In this document: positions 1 through 7,472 of the stretch, one piece after another
How positions within the stretch are numbered: the stretch's first letter is position 1
Layout: every line of letters starts with the position of its first letter
Origin: Anaerolineae bacterium
GTDB taxonomy: Bacteria > Chloroflexota > Anaerolineae > B4-G1 > SLSP01
Direction: 5' to 3'
Assembly (NCBI GenBank): GCA_016928755.1
Contig: JAFGKB010000328.1
Span: forward strand, 1 to 13,695
Length of the DNA: 13,695 nt
The notes under the pieces: model-generated
Told to the model about the DNA's origin: nothing
Databases searched by the model: none
What the model saw: only the letters and a program-made list of their open reading frames with translations
Program-made: the position numbers and the translations under genes

Positions 1-2801
1 GTGTAGGGGAAGATGTCGTTGTGCTGTACCGGATCGCAATCCAGGGCGAAAAGCCATTTCAAGTAACCCGTAATCTGTGGTTGGTCCGTCACCAGGACAA
101 AGCCCCGGTGTCCCTGGGTGCCATTCGACTTGGGATCTGAAGGGGCAGAGTTTTCTCCAAAGTTATCGGTACTTATGAGAGATAGAGACTCATCTATGAG
201 CATAAACTTGGCGTGTTGGTAGCGATAACGTGGTGATTCTCCACCCAGGAAGTAGACGATACTTTGAGGTGGCGCGTGTAGCTGTTGGGCTACCCATTTT
301 TCCACCGGTTCCATACCGCCGGCAGGGTTAGCATCTAGCAGTGCCGTTATAACGACCCCGGCCTGGATGCGTTCTTCTAGTGCGTTATAGATAGCAGTAC
401 TCCCTAATGTATATGCTCCGATGCGGATGGATGCTTGCGCTTTGGCCAACGTCTGGGTCACCAGGTTGAGCATCGCATCTGGGGCTACGGCAACGGTGAT
501 ATTGGCGGTTGTAGTAAGGTTCAGCGGGAAGAACAAGGTCTCCAAGTCCCATCCTGGGTAGCGCAGCTTGCGCCCGTTAAAGGTATCTTCCGGGTCTTGT
601 GCCCAATCGTCCGCCCGGTCTGTGTCAGGGACCGGTTGCCCTGTGTTCGGGTCCAGTTTGCGATAGAGTACTTGGCCTTTTATCTCGTAACCGCTGTAGG
701 GAAAGGGAACAGATGGCCCGCTCCAGCCGGTGCTCACATTGCCTTTGCCATAGGCTAAGACGTCGGCTATCGCGCCATTAGGGGCCAGGAGATAGAGACT
801 TTCGCCATCGTCGGTAAAGCCCGGCCATTCTCCCTGGAGTAGAGAGACCTGGCGTACTCCGGTCTCGCTGGCCCAATCGGGATCCATACCCCAGATAGGA
901 TAGAAGCCGTCTGCATCCTGGGCCAGCCACAGAATTTGCCCAGGTTGGATGACCGCACCTTCTGGGAAGCACACCCGCTTTGATGCCTTTAACCTGTCAG
1001 TGATGCACCAGTCACGTAGATTGATAGGCCGGTTATCCCCGTTGGTGATGGCTGCTGCTTCACCACTAATCCCGCCGTAGTTACCCGGCTGTAGAGCATA
1101 AAGGTAAAGCTGAGGTAGCACGCGGGTGGTGGCTGTGACTGTGTAGGGGAGTTTCCCCTGTGCATGTGTTACGGCTGTGTTGGTCAAGGTCCCGGTGAAA
1201 GTGTTCTGTGTGACCATCGCTGCCGTGAGGGTAATCTCACCTGTAGCTTGAGATGGAAGCGACCCTAAATCCCACCGGGATACACGTGGGGAGATTCGGG
1301 TGTGGGTATAGGTGGAGTCTTGTCGCAGGTAAATCAGACCCTGGGAGAGGGTGTCGGTGATGATAGTGCCGTGGGCGGCTAGTGGTCCGGTGTTACTTAA
1401 TACAAGGTGGTAGGTGATGTTTTCTCCATTCCTGGCAGTGGCCGGGGCAGTTTTTTCCAATTTCAAGGTGGGCTGCGTCGGGGTAATGCTGGTGACCCAG
1501 TGTGCTTGTGTCTGTTGTCCGGTGCTGTGTGTGGCCTGGGCAGTGTTGGTGATGGTCCCAATCAGTGTCTCGGCCAAGTTGAGACTGAAGGAGATGCTTT
1601 TATAGCTGCCGGGAGGAAGTTGTGCCAGGTCCCAAGTGAGGTTGTCATCTGTGTTTTGTAGAAGTGTGTCGGTGATGTATATAGCGTAAGCTGTCCGAGT
1701 TCCGGTATTGGTGAGGGTCAAGGTGTAGGTGATAGTACTCCCGGCTATCGCCTCCAATGGACCGGTCTTGCTAAGGGTTAGGTTGGCGGTAGGAGGCTGG
1801 ATGGTGGTATCCCAGTAGTCCTGGTTGTTGTCAGTGTTTGTCTCTGGGGTACCGGTTGTGGCTGTGATAATATTGCGCAATGTGCCTGTCTGGATTGCCG
1901 TCTCTACATAGAGTGTGATTGTAGTTCTCGTTATTTGCGGTGCTATTTCCCCTACATCCCATACCAGCATATCCCTGTCTGGCTGTATAAAATTGAAGGG
2001 AGATTTCTGGTTGATAAAAGTAGTGGATGGGGGCAGGGTATCAGTAAGCCGGGTGTTTGTAGCGGTGATGTATCCAGTGTTTTCCAGGGCTATGGTGTAA
2101 CTGACCAGCGCGCCGGTTGTACACCAGGTGGCCCCAGATTTCTTCACTGTGATGTCTGCTACCGCTACCGAGTTCCTGCGGTTAGGTGTCCCCTGTACCG
2201 GATTACCCGCTGCGTCTAGCCCATTGCCGGGGCCGGTAAAAGTTGCCCAGTTAGCTATTCTGTCGCCGTCTACCTGAGCGTTAATGCGCTCCATTGTTGT
2301 GTAGGCCGGGGCTGCATGCCCACCAGGCCAGGGCCGGCTCCGAGTATTGACCCGGTCAATGACCTCTCCGGTTGCATTGGTTAGGGTCAGGGCCTCGCCG
2401 TCGTTACTCAAGGCCCAAATATAATAGTTGCTGCCATAGACGAGGTTGGCGGTTATATTCTGGATGGTGGTATCATCACCGCGCTCCAGTAGATAGTAGT
2501 TATGGGGAGGAATAGTACCGCTGAGCGGGATATCTGGACCGTAGTCACTGGCCTCAAGTTGCCACATTGATAGGTTAATGGTATATCCGGTTGTATTATA
2601 GAGTTCTATCCATTCATCATAGGTTGCGGCTTGTGTGCCGGCCCAGGCTATTTCGTTGATGACGACGACTCCATAGTCTGTGGAAATCTCAGCCGCTGGT
2701 GTTTTTTGAGGATGGGGTAACCCTGGCGTGCAAGTGAGAAGGAGGAGGATATAGCTCCCTGTCACGGCCAGACTTAATTGCCACCAGGTTTTTTTACTCA
2801 T
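1..2801 (-). CDS. Secreted lamin-tail / DUF11 / phospholipase D-like modular protein (partial, C-terminus beyond window)
   Basis: The minus-strand frame is open from an ATG at 2801 to the window edge (933 codons, no stop). An AGGAGG at 2808-2813, 6 nt before the ATG, fixes the start. Residues 1-35 form a Sec-type signal peptide (hydrophobic stretch LAVTGSYILLLLTC). Residues about 44-155 look like a lamin-tail domain (VVVINEIAWAG, DEWIELYN, YYLLERGDD). Three DUF11-type beta-sandwich repeats follow at about 214-335, 338-440 and 444-562, each with the ITYTLTLTNTG / TDTL pattern. A second lamin-tail-like domain spans about 565-690. From about 770 a phospholipase D-like domain begins, with one HKD motif: H863, K865, D870 and N880 in HAKFMLID...STDN. 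A second HKD would lie outside the window. Likely an exported, surface or extracellular protein; hydrolysis of phosphodiesters is possible but the substrate is unknown. Domain names come from motif recognition only. Confidence 0.85.
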   Translation of the reverse strand, partial: MSKKTWWQLSLAVTGSYILLLLTCTPGLPHPQKTPAAEISTDYGVVVINEIAWAGTQAATYDEWIELYNTTGYTINLSMWQLEASDYGPDIPLSGTIPPHNYYLLERGDDTTIQNITANLVYGSNYYIWALSNDGEALTLTNATGEVIDRVNTRSRPWPGGHAAPAYTTMERINAQVDGDRIANWATFTGPGNGLDAAGNPVQGTPNRRNSVAVADITVKKSGATWCTTGALVSYTIALENTGYITATNTRLTDTLPPSTTFINQKSPFNFIQPDRDMLVWDVGEIAPQITRTTITLYVETAIQTGTLRNIITATTGTPETNTDNNQDYWDTTIQPPTANLTLSKTGPLEAIAGSTITYTLTLTNTGTRTAYAIYITDTLLQNTDDNLTWDLAQLPPGSYKSISFSLNLAETLIGTITNTAQATHSTGQQTQAHWVTSITPTQPTLKLEKTAPATARNGENITYHLVLSNTGPLAAHGTIITDTLSQGLIYLRQDSTYTHTRISPRVSRWDLGSLPSQATGEITLTAAMVTQNTFTGTLTNTAVTHAQGKLPYTVTATTRVLPQLYLYALQPGNYGGISGEAAAITNGDNRPINLRDWCITDRLKASKRVCFPEGAVIQPGQILWLAQDADGFYPIWGMDPDWASETGVRQVSLLQGEWPGFTDDGESLYLLAPNGAIADVLAYGKGNVSTGWSGPSVPFPYSGYEIKGQVLYRKLDPNTGQPVPDTDRADDWAQDPEDTFNGRKLRYPGWDLETLFFPLNLTTTANITVAVAPDAMLNLVTQTLAKAQASIRIGAYTLGSTAIYNALEERIQAGVVITALLDANPAGGMEPVEKWVAQQLHAPPQSIVYFLGGESPRYRYQHAKFMLIDESLSLISTDNFGENSAPSDPKSNGTQGHRGFVLVTDQPQITGYLKWLFALDCDPVQHNDIFPY

Positions 2802-2807
2802 ACTCCA

Positions 2808-2813
2808 CCTCCT
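2808..2813 (-). promoter_or_regulatory. Ribosome binding site of the secreted PLD-like gene
   Basis: The minus strand reads AGGAGG, a complete Shine-Dalgarno core, 6 nt upstream of the ATG at 2801. It decides the start codon of this long open frame. Confidence 0.8.
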
Positions 2814-2907
2814 GTGAGACAGAGACGATGCAAGTCTTAGTTTTTAGGAGAAGCTGCTCTTGTGGAGCGCAATAGCTCGATGCATGCCAGTGTGATTGCT
2901 ATACGTT

Positions 2908-2916
2908 ATTATAGCA
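2908..2916 (-). promoter_or_regulatory. Extended -10 promoter for the minus-strand secreted protein gene
   Basis: The minus strand reads TGCTATAAT, a perfect -10 hexamer with the TGn extension, about 107 nt upstream of the ATG at 2801. No convincing -35 hexamer is seen at 16-18 bp, which is common for extended -10 promoters. Transcription would start near 2901 and give a leader of about 100 nt. This is inferred from the housekeeping sigma consensus only. Confidence 0.5.
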
Positions 2917-2934
2917 TATTTTCCTTTGCTGTTA

Positions 2935-2962
2935 TTGCTCTTTAAGCGAATCTAGTTATAAT
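2935..2962 (+). promoter_or_regulatory. Candidate glgA promoter (TTGCTC-16-TATAAT)
   Basis: A perfect TATAAT lies at 2957-2962 and a weak -35 (TTGCTC, 3 of 6 matches) at 2935-2940, with a 16-bp spacer. The expected start is near 2969, about 52 nt before the glgA ATG. Its -35 region overlaps the place where a -35 of the divergent minus-strand promoter would sit, so the two promoters are back to back. Confidence 0.45.
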
Positions 2963-3020
2963 AGTCAATCATACAATGGATTAAGTGGGTGCCTTACTTT
3001 TAAAACTGTTAGGAGCCTTT

Positions 3021-4478
3021 ATGAGTGAGTCGTTGAAAGTCTTGTTAGTAGCAGCGGAGGCGACGCCCTTCGCTAAAGTCGGTGGTTTAGCGGATGTAGC
3101 AGGTGCTTTGCCCAAGGCTTTGCGTAAGCTAGGCATTGATGCGCGCTTGATTATTCCCCGTTATGGCAATATCCGCAGTGATGAATATGATTTGCACAAA
3201 ATCGGAAAGTCGGTCCCCGTACCGGTTGGGCCAGGTGTGGAGCGGGTGCACCTTCTGGAAACCACGGCTGATGGGGGTGTGCCGGTATATTTGATTTGGG
3301 ATGACCGGTACTTCTCTGCCCGTGAGCGGGTCTATGGTTTTAACGATGATCCCCAACGTTTCGTTTTTTTCTCCAGGGCTGTCTTATCCGCTATTCAGGC
3401 TTTGGACTGGAAGCCAGATGTTATCCACGCGAATGACTGGCATACGGGAGCTATTCCCGCTTGGCTAAATGTGTATGGTCGTCAAGAGCCTTTCTATAAG
3501 GAAATCGCCACTCTTTTCTCAATTCACAATCTGGCCTACCAGGGCATTTGTGGCCGGTTGATCCTGACTTTTGGCCAGATGGCGGACATTCCTCATTTGC
3601 CGATTGAACCGCCGGGCCAGGTAAACTGGATGGCGCAGGGTATTGCTCATGCGGATTTGGTGAGTACGGTTAGCCCTACCTATGCCCGTGAGATCTTGAC
3701 TGGGGAATATGGGATGGGGCTACAGTCGTTGTTGCAAGAACGCCAGGACCGGCTCTTTGGTATTCTGAACGGTCTTGATACCGGGATTTGGGATCCCTCC
3801 GGTGATAATGCGCTTTCCCAGACCTTTGATAGCGAATCCCTGGCGATGCGGGCGGTAAATAAAGCAACACTGCAACGGGATGCGCATTTACCGGCGCGTG
3901 CCGATGTGCCGGTACTAGGGTGGGTCTCGCGCCTTGACCCCTTGAAGGGCTTTGATATTGCATTGCCGGCTTTGGAGGCGTTGTTCTATCAGCACAACGC
4001 TCAATTTATACTCTTGGGGACAGGTGACTCTGATTATGAGGCGCGTTTTAAGGCATTGCAAGAGCAATTCCCAGAACAGGTGCGGATGATTGCCCGGTTC
4101 GATGATCGTTTGGCACGCAAAATTTACGGGGGCACCGATATTTTCCTGGCCCCCAGTCTCTCTGAACCTGGGGGTATTAGCCAGATGATGGCGATGCGTT
4201 ATGGTGCCGTACCGGTGGTTCGTGCTACGGGCAGTTTATCGGATACGGTGCTCGATGCAGACCTCAAGCCAGAGCGGGGAACCGGTTTCGTCTTTAGCGA
4301 CTATACGGCCGAGGCTTTACTGGAAACATTGCAACGTGCTTTGGCTGTCTGGGAGGATAAAGATCGCTGGCAGTCTATCCAGCGTCGTGCCCTGGAGATG
4401 GATTTCTCATGGGGTGCTTCTGCGCGTACTTATGTTGATATCTATCAGCGTGCTCAGGCGTTGCGTAAATCTGGGTAG
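3021..4478 (+). CDS. glgA: Glycogen synthase, GT5 family (ADP-glucose:glucan glucosyltransferase)
   Basis: The 485-residue length fits bacterial GlgA. The enzyme extends alpha-1,4-glucan from ADP-glucose in the cytoplasm. I chose the ATG at 3021 because AGGAG at 3011-3015 precedes it by 5 nt and the protein then begins MSESLKVLLVAAEATPFAKVGGLADV, as GlgA proteins do; a GTG at 2985 in the same frame lacks this. Visible motifs are KVGGL (K19, nucleotide-sugar loop), NDWHTG (H141), SIHNLAYQG (167-175), VSRLDPLKG (R304, K309) and the C-terminal SEPGG region (E382). The GT-B architecture is complete. Two C-terminal motifs are unusual: SLSEPGGISQ where most GlgA have SRFEPCGLxQ, and TGSLSDTV in place of TGGLADTV. 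The next gene is a GH57 glycosidase, so this is a storage-glucan locus. A starch/glycogen synthase of slightly different donor or primer preference cannot be excluded. Confidence 0.93.
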   Translation: MSESLKVLLVAAEATPFAKVGGLADVAGALPKALRKLGIDARLIIPRYGNIRSDEYDLHKIGKSVPVPVGPGVERVHLLETTADGGVPVYLIWDDRYFSARERVYGFNDDPQRFVFFSRAVLSAIQALDWKPDVIHANDWHTGAIPAWLNVYGRQEPFYKEIATLFSIHNLAYQGICGRLILTFGQMADIPHLPIEPPGQVNWMAQGIAHADLVSTVSPTYAREILTGEYGMGLQSLLQERQDRLFGILNGLDTGIWDPSGDNALSQTFDSESLAMRAVNKATLQRDAHLPARADVPVLGWVSRLDPLKGFDIALPALEALFYQHNAQFILLGTGDSDYEARFKALQEQFPEQVRMIARFDDRLARKIYGGTDIFLAPSLSEPGGISQMMAMRYGAVPVVRATGSLSDTVLDADLKPERGTGFVFSDYTAEALLETLQRALAVWEDKDRWQSIQRRALEMDFSWGASARTYVDIYQRAQALRKSG

Positions 4479-4480
4479 TG

Positions 4481-4511
4481 GCCGGTTAGCGGTAAAAGAC
4501 CCCGGCTTTTT
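4481..4511 (+). terminator. Possible bulged hairpin terminator just after glgA
   Basis: GCCGG (4481-4485) can pair with CCGGC (4502-4506), with an inner GGT/ACC pairing (4491-4493 with 4499-4501) and a bulge, followed by TTTTT (4507-4511). It starts 3 nt after the glgA stop. The stem is weaker than the hairpin at 4537-4561, so this may be a minor element. Confidence 0.3.
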
Positions 4512-4536
4512 AATTATGATAAGGTTCTGACATTCT

Positions 4537-4576
4537 GAGCGCAGTTTATTAAACTGCGCTCTTTAATTTTTTATTT
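4537..4576 (+). terminator. Rho-independent terminator after glgA
   Basis: A perfect inverted repeat, GAGCGCAGTTTA and TAAACTGCGCTC with one base between them (about 10 bp after loop formation), is followed by a T-rich run that includes TTTTTT. It lies 59 nt after the glgA stop and ends about 30 nt before the GH57 start, so GH57 is probably not simply co-transcribed at full level with glgA. Confidence 0.8.
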
Positions 4577-4604
4577 TCATTTATTGAGGGGGGAGTGAGA
4601 AATT

Positions 4605-6146
4605 ATGGCCCACAAGCCTTTTTTATGCGTTCATGGACATTTCTACCAGCCGCCTCGTGAGGACCCGTTTACCGGTGAGTACCGTCACGAGGCTGAGGCT
4701 GCACCTTATGATAATTGGAACGCCCGTATCACCGCTGAGTGTTACGCACCCAACGTTCAGGCTGGAAACTTTGAACGTATCAGCTTTAATTTGGGGGGGA
4801 CACTGGCCCGGTGGATGGAGCTTGAGTCCTATGATACCTACAAAAACCTGGTAAAGGCAGTACAGCGCCAGAGTAGCCATTATGGGGTGGGGAATGGGTT
4901 GGCTCAATCTGTGCACCATACAATTTTGCCTTTGGCCCGGGGCCGGGATAAACGATGTCAGATCCGCTGGGGGATTGCCAGCTTTCAGCATAGATTTGGG
5001 CAGCGACCTGATGGTATCTGGCTGCCGGAGATGGCTGTTGACTATGAGACGTTAGAGGCTGTGGCCGAGTCCGGTATCTGGTTTGTTATACTCTCTGATG
5101 AACAGGTGCGCGGGGACCTTTCGTCCGGGGCTGGGCCGTATAAAATACGGTTACCCCACGACCGTTTTATTACGGTCTTTGTGCGAGAGCGGGGGCTTTC
5201 CAACTATCTCTCGTTCAATATGCCTGATTCTGGCCATGCTACAGGCTGGATGAACGATGTTATGCGGGGGCGAAAGAACGGTTCACTGACGCTTATTGCC
5301 AGTGATGGCGAGACCTTCGGTCACCATCACCGGCAGGGTGTCGATGTTCTGACCGCCATCACAACCCCCTCGTTCCGTGACGCTTATGAGATCACAACCT
5401 TGGGCCGCTATTTGCGTCAGCATCCCCCGGAGGTTGAGTTAGAAGTTATTGAGAACACAGCGTGGAGCTGTAGCCATCACCTGGGTCGTTGGGCTACTGG
5501 TTGTAGCTGTACTCCAAGTTGTGGTTACTGGAAGGGTGCTCTACGCCGGGCCTTGGATAATCTCTCCCGTGATATTGATGCCATTTATGCTAATATCGTG
5601 CGGCGTTATGACATCGCTCCCTGGTCATTGCGAGATGATTATATTAATGTTTTGTTGGGAAAGACTACCCAGGAACACTTTATGTTAGAGCATCACCTTG
5701 GACATCTGACCACCATAGCGCAGCGACGGGTCCTTAGTTTGTTAGAATCCCAGGTCTATCGCCAACGCATGTTCGCCAGTTGCGCTTTCTTTTTTGAAGA
5801 TCTGGAACGTCTTGAGCCACGCTATTCCATTGCTAATGCAGTGAAGTCTCTGGCCTCGGTGATGTATGCCACCGGCGATGACTTGACCCGCAGCTTCCGC
5901 CGTGATCTCAGTGTGGCGGTAAGTCCCAGTTCCGGTCGCAGTGGGGCGCAAATTTTGGATGAGATTCTGAATGAAGCTCGTATGGGTGAAAGTCCACTTA
6001 GCGACTCTATGTTTGGTACTCGACCTCAAGATGAAACCTCCGAACCTAGTTTTCCAGAGCCAGAATCTCAAGCAGAGGGTTTGGTAGATGACTCAGGGAT
6101 CGTAGATGAAGTGAGCGAAGAATCCGTTGAGGTATTGGAGTCCTAA
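4605..6146 (+). CDS. GH57 family glycoside hydrolase with DUF3536-type region (alpha-amylase/alpha-mannosidase-like)
   Basis: A 513-residue cytoplasmic protein with no signal peptide. GH57 hallmarks are visible: HGHFYQPP (10-17, motif 1), GIWLPEMAVD (137-146, the Glu at 142 being the expected nucleophile) and SDGETFGHH (233-241, Asp 234 the expected acid/base). Residues 286-320 carry a Cys-rich WSCSHHLGRW...CSC...CGYWKGALRRAL stretch typical of the DUF3536-containing branch of COG1449-like proteins. The C-terminal ~50 residues (from about 462) are acidic, low in complexity and probably disordered. A purine-rich GGGGGGAG lies 9-10 nt before the ATG. Its position after glgA fits glycogen/alpha-glucan metabolism (hydrolysis or transglycosylation of storage glucan), but the exact substrate in this branch is not established and I do not assign one. 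Confidence 0.88.
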   Translation: MAHKPFLCVHGHFYQPPREDPFTGEYRHEAEAAPYDNWNARITAECYAPNVQAGNFERISFNLGGTLARWMELESYDTYKNLVKAVQRQSSHYGVGNGLAQSVHHTILPLARGRDKRCQIRWGIASFQHRFGQRPDGIWLPEMAVDYETLEAVAESGIWFVILSDEQVRGDLSSGAGPYKIRLPHDRFITVFVRERGLSNYLSFNMPDSGHATGWMNDVMRGRKNGSLTLIASDGETFGHHHRQGVDVLTAITTPSFRDAYEITTLGRYLRQHPPEVELEVIENTAWSCSHHLGRWATGCSCTPSCGYWKGALRRALDNLSRDIDAIYANIVRRYDIAPWSLRDDYINVLLGKTTQEHFMLEHHLGHLTTIAQRRVLSLLESQVYRQRMFASCAFFFEDLERLEPRYSIANAVKSLASVMYATGDDLTRSFRRDLSVAVSPSSGRSGAQILDEILNEARMGESPLSDSMFGTRPQDETSEPSFPEPESQAEGLVDDSGIVDEVSEESVEVLES

Positions 6147-6149
6147 GAA

Positions 6150-6195
6150 TTAAACAGGGGCAACGCATTTCCCTGAGTGCGTTGCCCCTGTTTAA
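6150..6195. terminator. Strong bidirectional terminator between convergent GH57 and jetD
   Basis: Arms of 18 nt (6150-6167 and 6178-6195) are perfect reverse complements around the loop TTTCCCTGAG. The stem core is CAGGGGCAACGCA. It begins 4 nt after the GH57 stop and ends 27 nt from the jetD stop. The AT-rich ends (TTAAAC/GTTTAA) give a short U-rich tail in both directions: TTTAAT on plus, TTTAATTCTT on minus. Confidence 0.8.
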
Positions 6196-6222
6196 TGCCT
6201 GCACATAAGGGTCAATAATCTA

Positions 6223-7467
6223 TTATATATTTAACTGGATAGCTTCTTGTTCCAGTTTCACCTCGTTTCTTAGCACAGCAGCTATCGTACTGGTGACATC
6301 GGATAGCAATGGGTGATCCTGTAGCCGTTCAAGGTTTCGTCGGTCGGCGGGGGTGATAGGTTGTCCCCAGTGAGAAAAGGTCTCCAGGGTTGTAGTATCC
6401 ATACGGTAAGGGACAAAACGCCGCGAGACTGTCTGGCGTAGTTGTAGTAGGATATTAAACCCGCCATAATCCATATCGGCCCAGAGTTGTAGGGGTACAT
6501 TCTCCGGCAATGTCTGTATCAGGATACGCAGCAAGTGGCGGCATGCCGGGGATGGGTTACCCCAAAGACAAAGTGCGGCGAAGTGTCCTTCCTCATGTTG
6601 CACTAATTCGTAGAATGTGGTTAAGTTTTCCACGCAGATAACTCGTGATGCCTCGACTTCGACCCTGGCAATATGGGCTACCAGGGTTGCAGGGATACCG
6701 ACTGAAGGTGTAAATTGTCCTAGCCGCATAATCTGCCCCTCGCCATCCACCAAACGCCACGGCCCGTACATATGCAGATGGCTAGGATTGGGAACCAGGC
6801 CTAACTCGCGCAAGATCTCGTGGCTGTTCAGGTCGCGCCATTCCATATGGTGACGTTTGGCCATCCGGGCTACAGCACGCTTCAGGGTCTCAAATCGCTT
6901 ACTATCGTTGAAGACCCGGACACTGAAGACTCGATAAGGTAATTCCTCGGCGACATTCTGTGGTAGTGCCAGGAGGGCATCTAGCAAATCCTGATTCCAA
7001 TCATCATCGCCCAGTATAAAAGGGGCAGGTGATTTGTGGTCTTCAAGTTGTCTGAGTATATGGTCCAGGGCTAGTGCGCGCCAGTCGTGCACCCGGAAGC
7101 GATTCCCTAGCAGCAAGCCGCGCAGCTTCATCCTGTGAAAATTTAGGGGTTGGCGATCCAGCAGAGTATATAGCCGGCTGACTCCAATGGATTTTAACGT
7201 CACCGCAGCTAACAGATGTCCTTCTTGTCCTGGTCCCCAGGTTAACTCGACCGCTCCAAGTTTTTCCAATTTCATAAGTTGTTCGTTAGTCGTAATTCGG
7301 GGTACCGGGTCTACTTGGCTGTAGTAACCTGGCAGGTTGCTCTCTCCGGCTTGTAGCTTTACAGTGACGGCCCTTCTAGGGGTACTGTTGCGCTGTTCAA
7401 AGATATCCAGGAGCATGTGTAGCAACTTCGCGGTATCTCTACTGGGAGTGAATTGTATATCAGACAT
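6223..7467 (-). CDS. jetD: Wadjet protein JetD, Toprim-like nuclease subunit
   Basis: A 414-residue protein, last gene of the defence operon. In characterised Wadjet systems JetD is the nuclease that cuts DNA once the SMC motor has extruded a small circle. The C-terminal half carries the Toprim pattern: E280 in RVICVENLTTF, D331 and D333 in LWADMDYGGFN, and a late LEQEAI (405-410) like that seen near the end of the DUF2220 family. The N-terminal ~200 residues are the expected DNA/partner-binding part (RLYTLLDRQ, LRGLLLGNRF, a predicted helical region). The start is 5 nt after the jetC stop, with AGGA 4-5 nt upstream of the ATG that overlaps that stop, so translation is coupled. All three acidic residues are present, so it looks catalytically intact. 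Confidence 0.9.
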   Translation of the reverse strand: MSDIQFTPSRDTAKLLHMLLDIFEQRNSTPRRAVTVKLQAGESNLPGYYSQVDPVPRITTNEQLMKLEKLGAVELTWGPGQEGHLLAAVTLKSIGVSRLYTLLDRQPLNFHRMKLRGLLLGNRFRVHDWRALALDHILRQLEDHKSPAPFILGDDDWNQDLLDALLALPQNVAEELPYRVFSVRVFNDSKRFETLKRAVARMAKRHHMEWRDLNSHEILRELGLVPNPSHLHMYGPWRLVDGEGQIMRLGQFTPSVGIPATLVAHIARVEVEASRVICVENLTTFYELVQHEEGHFAALCLWGNPSPACRHLLRILIQTLPENVPLQLWADMDYGGFNILLQLRQTVSRRFVPYRMDTTTLETFSHWGQPITPADRRNLERLQDHPLLSDVTSTIAAVLRNEVKLEQEAIQLNI

Positions 7468-7472
7468 TTTTC

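Noticed and set aside
435..958. Short open frames on both strands inside the first 2.8 kb
   Set aside because: A single minus-strand frame with recognisable LTD, DUF11 and PLD motifs is open through the whole region; the short frames are its shadows.
1141..1150. The decamer GTGTAGGGGA at 1-10 and again at 1141-1150
   Set aside because: Both lie in coding sequence with Tyr-Thr-rich wording and there is no extended similarity around them; chance.
2729..2746. Lipobox at the end of the signal peptide (LLLLTC)
   Set aside because: The residue before Cys is Thr, not Gly/Ala/Ser, so a lipoprotein call is not supported; ordinary signal peptidase cleavage further on is more likely.
2985..3020. GTG at 2985 as glgA start
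   Set aside because: It adds 12 residues not usual for GlgA; the ATG at 3021 has AGGAG 5 nt upstream and gives the canonical N-terminus.
4201..4530. A 109-codon plus-strand frame overlapping the glgA end and the terminator region
   Set aside because: It lies in another frame over conserved glgA sequence, with no ribosome binding site or recognisable motif.
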